DNA of 10,641 nucleotides from an uncultured Haemophilus sp. (lineage in GTDB: Bacteria; Pseudomonadota; Gammaproteobacteria; Enterobacterales; Pasteurellaceae), in NCBI GenBank assembly GCA_902482195.1, contig CABSZQ010000018.1, positions 1-10,641 of the forward strand, written 5' to 3'. Shown here one piece after another: positions 1-6,851 of the stretch. Both the position numbers and the translations under genes were made by a program. Position 1 is the stretch's first letter. Each line of letters starts with the position of its first letter. Under the pieces are notes generated by a model. That model had not been told where the DNA came from, searched no databases, and was given only the letters and a program-made list of their open reading frames with translations.

Positions 1-601
1 ACATATCAGCCCAATAAATCGTTGGACAGTGAGATTTATAATAATCAAATAATTCACCAAGCTTTTCATCATCTAAGCCTTTCACACGACACAAACTGTA
101 TAAAAATGCTAGCATATCACGTGTAATCAACCAATGTTCATTATGGCTTTTTGAATGGGATTCAAAGTCCATAAAACTAATCTGACCATCTCTCCATGCA
201 ATATCTCGTATGGCTGGACGACCATGAATAATGCCTTGTTGATGAAGACTAATCAATATCTCCATCGCTGAATGCAAAATATGTGATTTTTCTGCCCAAG
301 ACAATTTTTCATCATTCAGCCAGCTGTTTAATGTTGGCCCCGCATCTTCCAATACTAAATAATCATCTCCGAAATCACATAATTTAGGTACTGGTGCACC
401 AATATTATTCAGGTGCTGAAGAATCTCACATTCTTCTTTAAAATGTTGCTTTGGATGCGGTTTTAATAATAACCATATCCCTTTTAATTGCTCGGGTTGT
501 TTTAACCAATAATGTTTCCCTAAATATTCAAATTGGAAAACACGTTCCCCACGGTGTTTTTCAAGAAGCTTCTGCACATGCTCTTTAAATGACGAAGTCA
601 T
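1..601 (-). CDS. Kinase-fold phosphotransferase, InaA / Kdo-WaaP LPS kinase-like (3' end cut by window edge)
   Basis: The reading frame is open from the ATG at 601 to the window edge, giving 200 codons with no stop, so the C-terminus is missing. The protein looks like a small cytoplasmic kinase-fold protein. A likely ATP-binding lysine is in YWLKQ (K34), a possible helix-C glutamate is at E57, and a hinge-like segment is LVLEDAG (82-88). A catalytic-loop-like motif HGRPAIRD (126-133) is followed by FMDFE (143-147), where D145 would be the metal-binding aspartate. The usual HRD or HGDxxxxN loop is replaced by HG-R-P-x-x-R-D. I associate that pattern with bacterial proteins annotated as lipopolysaccharide kinase InaA family or toluene tolerance protein. 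Substrate is unknown; a cell-envelope sugar is a guess from the family name. There is no signal peptide or membrane span. The gene diverges from the yceB-like gene and has its own promoter. The start is supported by GAG about 5 nt upstream and a 40-nt leader. Confidence 0.75.
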   Translation of the reverse strand, partial: MTSSFKEHVQKLLEKHRGERVFQFEYLGKHYWLKQPEQLKGIWLLLKPHPKQHFKEECEILQHLNNIGAPVPKLCDFGDDYLVLEDAGPTLNSWLNDEKLSWAEKSHILHSAMEILISLHQQGIIHGRPAIRDIAWRDGQISFMDFESHSKSHNEHWLITRDMLAFLYSLCRVKGLDDEKLGELFDYYKSHCPTIYWADM

Positions 602-621
602 AATCTCTACTTAAATTTTTA

Positions 622-657
622 TTGTGTATTGAAAAGATAAGCGATACATTCTACAAA
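622..657 (+). promoter_or_regulatory. Possible promoter for the yceB-like gene
   Basis: Two weak plus-strand arrangements are visible: TTGTGT (622-627) with 17 nt to TACATT (645-650), and TTGAAA (629-634) with 17 nt to TACAAA (652-657). Neither is strong, and I cannot choose between them by eye. The gene faces away from its neighbour, so a promoter must exist in this 88-nt gap. Confidence 0.3.
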
Positions 658-675
658 ATTTTTATTCTTTTTCAA
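648..675 (-). promoter_or_regulatory. Sigma70 promoter for the kinase-like gene
   Basis: On the minus strand a -35 hexamer TTGAAA (675-670) is separated by 16 nt from a -10 hexamer TAGAAT (653-648). Each has five of six consensus bases. Transcription would start near 641, about 40 nt before the ATG at 601. It overlaps the region where a plus-strand promoter for the yceB-like gene must lie, so the two genes may share control. Confidence 0.55.
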
Positions 676-689
676 TCAAGGAGAAAAAT

Positions 690-1250
690 ATGCATTTTTT
701 GAAAAAATTGCTTACCGTGCTGACATTAGGTTTCTGCACGCTATCTGTACAAGCTTCCCCTTTTAGCATCAGCGAACAACAAATTAACCAGTATTTAAGT
801 GAAAAAGGCACGATTAATGACAAACTCGGTATTCCAGGGTTATTTTCAGTGGATTATGCGCTGAAAGATTTAGTAACTCAAATCGGGCAAACTGAAAGCA
901 ATCGTGTTGAAATGAGTGGTGTGGCTGATACGCTTATTCGTTTATCCGGTAAGACTTACCCAGCTAAATTGCATTTAACCTTTGATGCTGTTCCTGAATA
1001 TAACGCAGAAGAGGGGGCACTTTATTTAAAAAATCTGCGGATTTTACGCTGGTCTGGTGAACCTAATAGTGTGATGGATCAACTCCAAGATGTTATGCCG
1101 CTATTAAGCGATGGTGTGGCAGCACTATTAAGTCGGATGCCGGTTTATACCTTGGATGAAAGTGATATGAAACAAATGCTGATTAAGAAATTTGCCAAAG
1201 AAATTAAAGTTGAAAAAGGTCGACTGGAATTAATTGGTGGAATGTTTTAA
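690..1250 (+). CDS. YceB-like DUF1439 family exported protein
   Basis: This 186-residue protein matches the length and layout I recall for E. coli YceB, a DUF1439 envelope protein of unknown role. Shared features include an early ISEQQINQYL segment (E. coli has ITEQEINQSL), a GIPGLF segment followed by a TQIGQTESNRV stretch, and an EEGALYLKNLRI strand. The N-terminus is a signal peptide: two lysines (5-6), a hydrophobic core, then VQA before SPF, fitting signal peptidase I cleavage after A23. E. coli YceB is a lipoprotein, but here the only early cysteine (C16, in LGFC) is a poor lipobox with Phe at -1. The product is therefore probably soluble periplasmic. AAGGAG (678-683) lies 6 nt before the ATG. 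It is monocistronic and ends at a hairpin terminator. Family assignment is fairly sure; function is unknown. Confidence 0.85.
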   Translation: MHFLKKLLTVLTLGFCTLSVQASPFSISEQQINQYLSEKGTINDKLGIPGLFSVDYALKDLVTQIGQTESNRVEMSGVADTLIRLSGKTYPAKLHLTFDAVPEYNAEEGALYLKNLRILRWSGEPNSVMDQLQDVMPLLSDGVAALLSRMPVYTLDESDMKQMLIKKFAKEIKVEKGRLELIGGMF

Positions 1251-1254
1251 AAAT

Positions 1255-1279
1255 AAGGGCGTATTAAACGCCCTTTTTT
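1255..1279. terminator. Bidirectional rho-independent terminator between yceB-like gene and qseC
   Basis: An 8-bp perfect stem AAGGGCGT (1255-1262) / ACGCCCTT (1268-1275) with a 5-nt loop is flanked by A-rich sequence on the left and a T-run on the right (1274-1279). It can end transcripts arriving from either side: the yceB-like gene (stop 1248-1250) and qseC (stop 1280-1278). Confidence 0.9.
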
Positions 1280-2633
1280 ATAACTCAATGACAGCTCGCA
1301 AACCTTGAATTTGCCCGTTAGCTTCAATATTGTCTAATCGGAAACGATAGTGATGCAATTCTGCTATTCTTGCCACAATAGACAATCCAAGCCCACTCCC
1401 TTTTTCATTTTGTCCCGCGGGGCGATAAAAACGCTGCCCTAATTTTGCTAATTCTTCTGGCGCAACACCTCCGCCATTATCTTCAATAAGAATTTTACAA
1501 GGCTGTAAAATCACACGCACCTGAGTGCCTTGAGGACAATATTTAATCGCATTATCCAACAAGTTTCTCAACATTTGCGCAAGTAATAATGGCTGCCCTT
1601 GCTTAACGGCAGGATCTCCCTGATGCTCAAACTGTAATTCGATTTTGTGTTGTTGTGCACTAAAATACAAATCACTAATAAGCGAAGTGATAATTTCCGA
1701 CCAATGAATATCAGCAAGGTTATCTAATTCTTTGAGATTCTCTAAGCGGGAAAGCATAAGAAGCTGTTCAATTAATTGGGTTGCTCGGTCGATACCTTGG
1801 GTTAAATGCGCTAAGGCCATTTCACGAGTTTGTGCATCATCGCCTGCCAACTGTGCGACTTCCGTTTGAATGCGCAATGCGGCCAATGGGCTACGTAATT
1901 CATGTGCAGCATCAGAAACAAAACGGCGCTCCCGTTCCAACTGCTCACTGGTACGTGTGAAAAATTGATTTAAGTTTTGGACTAACGGTAAAATCTCCGT
2001 TGGTACATCATCGGTTTCTAATAATGATACATCACCTGGTTGGCGAGCTTGTACGTTTCGACTCAATCGATTAATTGGTTTTAAGGCTCGATAAATCACG
2101 ATAAACGCAACCAATAATAGTATTGGCAATCCTGCAAACCAAATCCCAGTTTGGCTGAAGACCATTTTATTGACCAACTCTTCGCGGTATTCCAATTCTT
2201 GTCCCACCGCAATGACAAGTTCACCTTTTCCGACAGGTTGCCAATAAATCAGCCATTCATCGTCATCATCTAAAATATGTTCTTTGCTAAAACCGGTCTT
2301 ATTTTGAAAAATAAATTTGTCGCCATTATCACCATCGGTTAATAGTCTTTCGCCTTTGTTAGAAAATATAGCAAAGGCTAGAGCGTCATTATCGTAATGA
2401 CGTTTCTGTGGTTTAAATCCACCACGTGGAAAGTTAGCATTTTCATCTAATAAGACATTTTTCAAATCAGACGTCGCTAAACGCTCAGCAAAAAGCACTT
2501 GTTGTGCATTAAACACATCTTTAGCTTCTTTTTTGACGACCGTCCATGCTACAGCTGTGGCAATGCACCACACACAAAGTGCGGTCAAACTTAAACCGAT
2601 TAAGAGACGAAAACTTAGTCGTTTATTTTTCAT
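1278..2633 (-). CDS. qseC: QseC/FirS-type membrane sensor histidine kinase
   Basis: This 451-residue inner-membrane kinase senses a periplasmic signal, autophosphorylates and passes phosphate to the QseB protein encoded just upstream. In order it has a first membrane segment (about 9-32), a periplasmic sensor domain (about 33-158), a second membrane segment (about 161-182), a HAMP-like linker, and a dimerisation domain with the H-box [13 protein letters not shown] (H244). The ATPase domain follows, with N-box NLLDN (357-361), G1 box DNGGG (385-389) and G2 box GSGLGL (412-417). The periplasmic part carries an acidic run DDDD (122-125) and EYREE (148-152), close to the EYRDD motif reported for Aggregatibacter QseC. 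The homologous system in non-typeable H. influenzae is FirRS, reported to respond to ferrous iron. The gene overlaps qseB by 11 nt. Its ribosome site AGGAC, 6-7 nt before the ATG, lies in the last qseB codons, so translation is probably coupled. Confidence 0.93.
   Translation of the reverse strand: MKNKRLSFRLLIGLSLTALCVWCIATAVAWTVVKKEAKDVFNAQQVLFAERLATSDLKNVLLDENANFPRGGFKPQKRHYDNDALAFAIFSNKGERLLTDGDNGDKFIFQNKTGFSKEHILDDDDEWLIYWQPVGKGELVIAVGQELEYREELVNKMVFSQTGIWFAGLPILLLVAFIVIYRALKPINRLSRNVQARQPGDVSLLETDDVPTEILPLVQNLNQFFTRTSEQLERERRFVSDAAHELRSPLAALRIQTEVAQLAGDDAQTREMALAHLTQGIDRATQLIEQLLMLSRLENLKELDNLADIHWSEIITSLISDLYFSAQQHKIELQFEHQGDPAVKQGQPLLLAQMLRNLLDNAIKYCPQGTQVRVILQPCKILIEDNGGGVAPEELAKLGQRFYRPAGQNEKGSGLGLSIVARIAELHHYRFRLDNIEANGQIQGLRAVIEL
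2577..2585 (+). repeat. DNA uptake signal sequence (Hin type)
   Basis: AAGTGCGGT followed by CAAA matches the extended Hin uptake signal. It lies in the codons for the first membrane segment of qseC, where it writes SLTAL. Confidence 0.9.
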
Positions 2634-3291
2634 TAACTTGTCCTAAAGCATAGCCTATGCCATGTACAGTACGAATAAATTGTTTACCTAGTTTTTGACG
2701 TAAATTATAAATATGCACATCCAATGCACCACTACTTAATTCTTCATCCCAATTTGATAGCTTTTCTTCAATAGTCGCACGTGAAAGCACTCGTTCTTTA
2801 TTCAGCATAAAAAGTTCGAGTAATTTATATTCACGCCCGGTTAATGTAATTTCATCTTCATTCAACCAAGCCTTACGTTGAGCAGGATCGAGTTTGACAT
2901 TGCCATGCTCAATCTGAGGTTTAACTTGCCCATAACGACGACGAATTAATGCCTGCAATCGCACCACCACTTCCGCCAAGGCAAAGGGTTTGCAAAGATA
3001 ATCATCGGCACCTTGTTGAATGCCTTTAATGCGTTCATCCAATGTATCACGCGCAGTTAAAATCAATACAGGCACATCTTGATTATTTGACCGCCATTGT
3101 TTTAATACATCCAAACCATCCAGTTTAGGCAGGGTTAAATCCAATACCACCGCATCATAAGGCGCGCCGATTAAGGCATTTAATCCACTTTGACCATCGG
3201 TAAACCAATCTACAATAAAGCCTGATTTCGTTAAACCAATTTGCAGACCATTGCCAATCAGAGGATCGTCTTCTACTAATAAAACTCGCAT
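2623..3291 (-). CDS. qseB: QseB/FirR-type OmpR-family response regulator
   Basis: This 222-residue two-domain DNA-binding regulator is controlled by QseC. The receiver domain (1-115) shows the acidic pocket EDD (7-9), phospho-acceptor D51 in VVLDLTLP, T79 and K101 in KPF. The winged-helix domain (about 125-218) has [12 protein letters not shown], the recognition-helix region around [16 protein letters not shown], and the closing [10 protein letters not shown] wing. I take the ATG at 3291 (protein MRVLLVEDD) because it matches the family N-terminus. The open frame continues upstream to 3351, but the added residues would run through a terminator hairpin. No convincing Shine-Dalgarno precedes the ATG; that space is occupied by an uptake signal sequence. 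It lies 75 nt after ygiW, with an intergenic terminator between them, and overlaps qseC by 11 nt. Likely target: its own promoter region upstream of ygiW. Confidence 0.93.
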   Translation of the reverse strand: MRVLLVEDDPLIGNGLQIGLTKSGFIVDWFTDGQSGLNALIGAPYDAVVLDLTLPKLDGLDVLKQWRSNNQDVPVLILTARDTLDERIKGIQQGADDYLCKPFALAEVVVRLQALIRRRYGQVKPQIEHGNVKLDPAQRKAWLNEDEITLTGREYKLLELFMLNKERVLSRATIEEKLSNWDEELSSGALDVHIYNLRQKLGKQFIRTVHGIGYALGQVNEK

Positions 3292-3298
3292 AATATTG

Positions 3299-3307
3299 AC
3301 CGCACTT
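3299..3307 (-). repeat. DNA uptake signal sequence (Hin type), in the qseB leader
   Basis: ACCGCACTT on the plus strand is AAGTGCGGT read in the direction of qseB. It occupies the bases 8-16 upstream of the qseB ATG, where a ribosome site would normally be. Confidence 0.9.
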
Positions 3308-3324
3308 TTCTCTTTTTCAAAACG

Positions 3325-3350
3325 AAAAAATGGCGGGCTTTTGCCCACCA
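3325..3350 (-). terminator. Intra-operon terminator/attenuator between ygiW and qseB
   Basis: Read on the minus strand, TGGTGGGC (3350-3343), loop AAAA, and GCCCGCCA (3338-3331) form an 8-bp stem with one G-U pair, followed directly by six T residues (3330-3325). It is GC-rich and looks like a real rho-independent terminator. Because qseB follows within 35 nt in the same direction and I see no clear promoter between, it probably works as a partial terminator that lowers qseBC relative to ygiW. Confidence 0.8.
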
Positions 3351-3366
3351 CTTCAAATTATATGAA

Positions 3367-3735
3367 TTATTGCGCTTTTTCAACGCTAATTACTTCAAGC
3401 TCTGGTTTTTCAAAAGGTTCATTATCCAATTTACCGTAAACGCGGATTTTATCCTGAGGTCCCACATTTAAACCATTCCAAACGCGCTTTTTAATTTCCA
3501 ATTTGATTTGGTCTGTGCCATCGGTGAAAACATATTCATCACCATCAATTTGTTGAGTGATGTTACCTACTAAGGTAATCATAGAATTATCTTTCGCAGA
3601 TAATGCTTGTTTAACAGTAAGTTGTTGACCTTGATCACCACCTTGGAAGCCACCTTGTGCAGTGTTGCCATTAAAACCAGCAAATGCTGCTGAAGTAGAT
3701 AAAGCTAAAAGGGTTGCTAAAGCAAATTTTTTCAT
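3367..3735 (-). CDS. ygiW: YgiW/YdeI-family periplasmic OB-fold (BOF) stress protein
   Basis: This is a 122-residue exported protein. A signal peptide (KK at 2-3, hydrophobic core, cleavage after AFA at about residue 19) precedes a low-complexity G/Q-rich stretch (20-37). A single OB-fold domain follows, with TVKQAL, the strand ITLVGNI, DEYVFTDGT, IKLEIKK and DKIRVYGKLDNE, typical of the BOF family. E. coli YgiW/VisP and YdeI in this family are linked to stress tolerance and small-ligand binding. It usually precedes qseBC, as here, and may act with that sensor in the periplasm; that is inference. Two ATGs are adjacent (3738 and 3735). AGGAG (3746-3742) is 3 nt from the first and 6 nt from the second, so I chose 3735; the alternative adds one Met. 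Likely regulated through the TTAA repeats upstream. A terminator follows its stop. Confidence 0.9.
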   Translation of the reverse strand: MKKFALATLLALSTSAAFAGFNGNTAQGGFQGGDQGQQLTVKQALSAKDNSMITLVGNITQQIDGDEYVFTDGTDQIKLEIKKRVWNGLNVGPQDKIRVYGKLDNEPFEKPELEVISVEKAQ

Positions 3736-3818
3736 CATGTTCTCCTAAATAGAATTAAGCATAAATTAATCATGTTTCAAAGCGAAGGATTATCCTCATT
3801 GCCGCCTTGTTGATGCTT

Positions 3819-3824
3819 ATTAAA
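3819..3824 (-). promoter_or_regulatory. Candidate -10 element for ygiW
   Basis: TTTAAT on the minus strand lies 10 nt downstream of the last TTAA half-site. No good -35 stands 16-18 nt upstream; that space is filled by the repeat array, as expected for an activator-dependent promoter. The start point would be near 3812 and the leader about 77 nt. Confidence 0.4.
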
Positions 3825-3834
3825 CACAACAAAT

Positions 3835-3861
3835 CTTAATGAAATCTTAAGCAACCTTAAG
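3835..3861 (-). promoter_or_regulatory. QseB/PmrA-type operator upstream of ygiW (three TTAA half-sites)
   Basis: On the minus strand CTTAAG (3861-3856), CTTAAG (3851-3846) and ATTAAG (3840-3835) are spaced 10 and 11 nt apart. The second and third fit the published PmrA-like pattern HTTAAK-N5-HTTAAK exactly, and fit the QseB pattern CTTAA-N6-CTTAA with one mismatch. Half-sites one helical turn apart are what an OmpR-family dimer binds. A candidate -10 TTTAAT lies at 3824-3819, placing the repeats over the weak -35 region, as for activators of this class. The site suggests that QseB controls ygiW-qseBC. Confidence 0.7.
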
Positions 3862-3865
3862 ATTT
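3842..3865. repeat. Perfect 10-bp inverted repeat overlapping the QseB-type operator
   Basis: AAATCTTAAG (3842-3851), spacer CAAC, CTTAAGATTT (3856-3865) is a perfect palindrome just after the stop codon of the lipoprotein gene. On the minus strand no T-run follows, so it is a poor terminator for that gene. On the plus strand it is followed by TTAAAA but no gene reads into it. Most simply it results from two palindromic CTTAAG half-sites. Confidence 0.6.
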
Positions 3866-3871
3866 TTAAAA

Positions 3872-4558
3872 TTACCAACAAAATCGTTCATTCACCAAGT
3901 TATCTTGGCGTTCTTTTTCCCATTTCGCTTTATTTTCAGGATTAGCAAAATAGCGGTCTTGCTCAACTAAACGTGCATCAAGTTTTGCCTCTGCTTCTTT
4001 TAATGCTTGTTTTCTATCTTGATGTTTGCTTGGTAATTGAGGTAAAAACACTGTCTGATACGGATGATTTTTAGCCCAGTCAATGGCATCTTGCACTGCT
4101 TTGTGTTGCTTATTCAAATCACAGAACGCATACGGATTAACATGCTGTCCCACTAATTGCCCAAATGCTGTGTTATTCGATACTGTTAATTTATCTAAAT
4201 CCAACACATATAAAGCGGTGATTAAACGATTTTGCCCACGATAAAACCATTTTACCGCTTCATCTCGTAGGCCAAAATCATAAGCACGAGCAGAAAGTGC
4301 AAACATTGTCATCGGAGAAACAAAATCCACTTTTTTCTCAATAATATTGACTGCACTTTCAAAATCCTTTTGTGTATTTTTCAGTAATAACGCATCAATA
4401 TCTTTGTTCACATTAATCTGTTCAAGTCGCCCATCTCTAGCATCGTAATAAGGCTTTACATACATATCAATATGCTTAACCGGCTCTTTTGAAATGGTGC
4501 TACAAGCCGTTAATAAAAGTGCGGTTGAAATCCACGTTAATTTTAGAAAGGTTCTCAT
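3872..4558 (-). CDS. Uncharacterised lipoprotein with helical-repeat-like middle
   Basis: I do not recognise a named family for this 228-residue protein. The N-terminus is a clear lipoprotein signal: basic start, hydrophobic core and lipobox LTAC with C19 as the lipidated residue. The +2 residue is Ser, which favours the outer membrane. Residues 60-115 look all-helical; SPMTMFALSARAYDFGLRDE followed by AVKWFYRGQNR resembles a TPR/Sel1-type helix pair. The C-terminal 177-222 is a long, highly charged helix rich in K, E, R and Q. Two further cysteines (C146, C227) could form a disulfide. It lies 137 nt upstream of ygiW on the same strand, with no convincing terminator between, so some read-through is possible. 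GGGAAG lies close before the ATG. An uptake sequence sits in the signal-peptide codons. Envelope location is well supported; function is unknown. Confidence 0.8.
   Translation of the reverse strand: MRTFLKLTWISTALLLTACSTISKEPVKHIDMYVKPYYDARDGRLEQINVNKDIDALLLKNTQKDFESAVNIIEKKVDFVSPMTMFALSARAYDFGLRDEAVKWFYRGQNRLITALYVLDLDKLTVSNNTAFGQLVGQHVNPYAFCDLNKQHKAVQDAIDWAKNHPYQTVFLPQLPSKHQDRKQALKEAEAKLDARLVEQDRYFANPENKAKWEKERQDNLVNERFCW
4517..4525 (+). repeat. DNA uptake signal sequence (Hin type)
   Basis: AAGTGCGGT within the signal-peptide codons of the uncharacterised lipoprotein, encoding STAL on the minus strand. Confidence 0.9.
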
Positions 4559-4664
4559 GCTCTTCCCTTATGATGAATATTAGCTCGCTATATTACAACA
4601 AAAGAGCCGTGAGTTTTACTTCTCTTTCTTCTATAATGAGCAAAATTTTGTTTTATTTTGTTTC
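4559..4664. promoter_or_regulatory. Divergent promoter region, lipoprotein gene / ferredoxin gene
   Basis: For the plus-strand ferredoxin gene there is a perfect -10 TATAAT (4632-4637). No good -35 lies 17 nt upstream (GTGAGT, 4609-4614). The resulting leader is about 20 nt, T-rich and lacks a Shine-Dalgarno. For the minus-strand lipoprotein gene, TAATAT occurs twice as a possible -10, again with poor -35 matches. Confidence 0.5.
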
Positions 4665-5732
<1,068 letters not shown>

Positions 5733-5736
5733 TTAA

Positions 5737-6363
5737 TCAAATTAAAGCGTGTTGAACGCCACTATAAATTAAATAGATTCCGAAGAAAATAAAAATCAGC
5801 CCTGCTGCATTATCAATATAGCGACTATATTGGCTATAAAACTGTTTTGCAACAGAACGTGAGAAAAGCACCGAAATGATGTAGAAATATAAAAAGGTTT
5901 CTACGGTAATCACGGTAAGTGCGGTCAAAATTTGTGATGTTTCGGTAATATTCACTAAAACCAATGACATCACACTGCTGAAGTAAATCACCACTTTAGC
6001 ATTAGATAAATTGACTAATAAGCCTTTCATAATGCTCGTTAAGGTTGATTGATTTGGCACATTTGCATTCTGCTTTTCATCAAAGACCGCATTGGTTTTT
6101 ACTTTTGTCATTTTAATGCCGAGATAAACTAAATAGGCTCCACCAAGCATCATCACAATACCTTGAATAATTGGCATGGTGGAAAAAATAATGGCAAGTC
6201 CTAAAACAGCTGCGGTTGCCCAAATTAGTACGCCAATGGTAATCCCAATCACGCCACCAATAGCTTCTCGACGGGAACTCATGGCAGAAATTCGGCTGAC
6301 ATAGAAAAAATCTGGGCCAGGCGAAAGTAAACCAACAAGATGAATAATCATCAAATTTAGCAT
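5737..6363 (-). CDS. LysE/RhtB-family amino-acid exporter
   Basis: This 208-residue inner-membrane protein has about six hydrophobic segments and the family signature SPGPDFFYV (14-22) near the N-terminus, followed by a glycine-rich second span (GGVIGITIGVLIWA) and a GGAYLVYLGIKM span. Family members export amino acids or related metabolites such as homoserine, threonine or lysine; the substrate cannot be read from the sequence. A charged cytoplasmic stretch lies at about 85-105. The start ATG lies within the end of pgpA (7-nt overlap), so translation is probably coupled, and dapB follows after 16 nt. Sitting beside a lysine-pathway gene, export of lysine or diaminopimelate is tempting but unproven. 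An uptake sequence encodes part of a membrane span (LTAL). Confidence 0.9.
   Translation of the reverse strand: MLNLMIIHLVGLLSPGPDFFYVSRISAMSSRREAIGGVIGITIGVLIWATAAVLGLAIIFSTMPIIQGIVMMLGGAYLVYLGIKMTKVKTNAVFDEKQNANVPNQSTLTSIMKGLLVNLSNAKVVIYFSSVMSLVLVNITETSQILTALTVITVETFLYFYIISVLFSRSVAKQFYSQYSRYIDNAAGLIFIFFGIYLIYSGVQHALI
5917..5925 (+). repeat. DNA uptake signal sequence (Hin type)
   Basis: AAGTGCGGT followed by CAAAATT, the full extended form, within a membrane span of the LysE-family gene (encodes ILTAL). Confidence 0.9.
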
Positions 6364-6851
6364 GGTAAGCCTACAATACGTAGTATCACGATCACGATAA
6401 CAGCATAAACTGCCGCTAAAACGTCATCCACCATAATGCCAAAACCGCTTTCCAGTTTTTGATCAAAATAACGGATGGGATAAGGTTTTAAGATATCGAA
6501 GAAACGGAACAGTGCAAAGGCAATGACAATCCAAGGTAATGATAAAGTTGGAATCGAGGCTAATACGATAAATACCCCAACAAATTCATCCCAAACAATG
6601 GAGCCGTGATCATGAACGCCCATATCATCTGCGGTTTTTTGACATAGATAACAGCCAAGCGCAAAGCAAAGTGCGGTCAAAATTAAGAAGATTTTTAGTC
6701 CAAGGCAAGCTAATAATGCGGAGCCTAAAATCGTTCCAGCTAAACTTCCCCATGTACCCGGTGCTGGACGAATGAGTCCTGAACCAAAACCTAATGCAAG
6801 TAAATGAACTAGATTTTTTAAGCTAACTCTATCAAGTGGTGAACTATTCAT
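6357..6851 (-). CDS. pgpA: Phosphatidylglycerophosphatase A
   Basis: PgpA removes phosphate from phosphatidylglycerophosphate to give phosphatidylglycerol at the inner membrane. The 164-residue length fits the family. Diagnostic segments are FGSGLIRPAPGTWGSLAG (22-39), a DDMGVHDHGSIVWDEFVG stretch (75-92) with the acidic metal-binding residues, FDILKPYPI (118-126), and GIMVDDVLAA (138-147). Hydrophobic spans alternate between them. Its ATG shares one base with the thiL stop (TAATG), and AAGGAT lies upstream in the thiL end, giving tight coupling. Its own end overlaps the LysE-family gene by 7 nt. The thiL-pgpA pair is a common gamma-proteobacterial arrangement. An uptake sequence encodes the ILTAL part of a membrane helix. 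Confidence 0.96.
   Translation of the reverse strand: MNSSPLDRVSLKNLVHLLALGFGSGLIRPAPGTWGSLAGTILGSALLACLGLKIFLILTALCFALGCYLCQKTADDMGVHDHGSIVWDEFVGVFIVLASIPTLSLPWIVIAFALFRFFDILKPYPIRYFDQKLESGFGIMVDDVLAAVYAVIVIVILRIVGLPC
6669..6677 (+). repeat. DNA uptake signal sequence (Hin type)
   Basis: AAGTGCGGT followed by CAAAATT within a membrane span of pgpA (encodes ILTAL), in the same frame as the copy in the LysE-family gene. Confidence 0.9.

Noticed and set aside
579..590. boxA-like TGCTCTTTAAAT on the plus strand
   Set aside because: It lies antisense inside the kinase-like gene, upstream of any plausible promoter for the plus-strand gene, with no rRNA nearby; chance match.
3292..3351. A 20-residue upstream extension of qseB
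   Set aside because: It would run through the intergenic hairpin and uptake sequence; MRVLLVEDD is the standard N-terminus of this family.
4350..4358. ACTGCACTT, near-match to an uptake signal
   Set aside because: One mismatch in the core; possibly a decayed copy, but not supportable alone.
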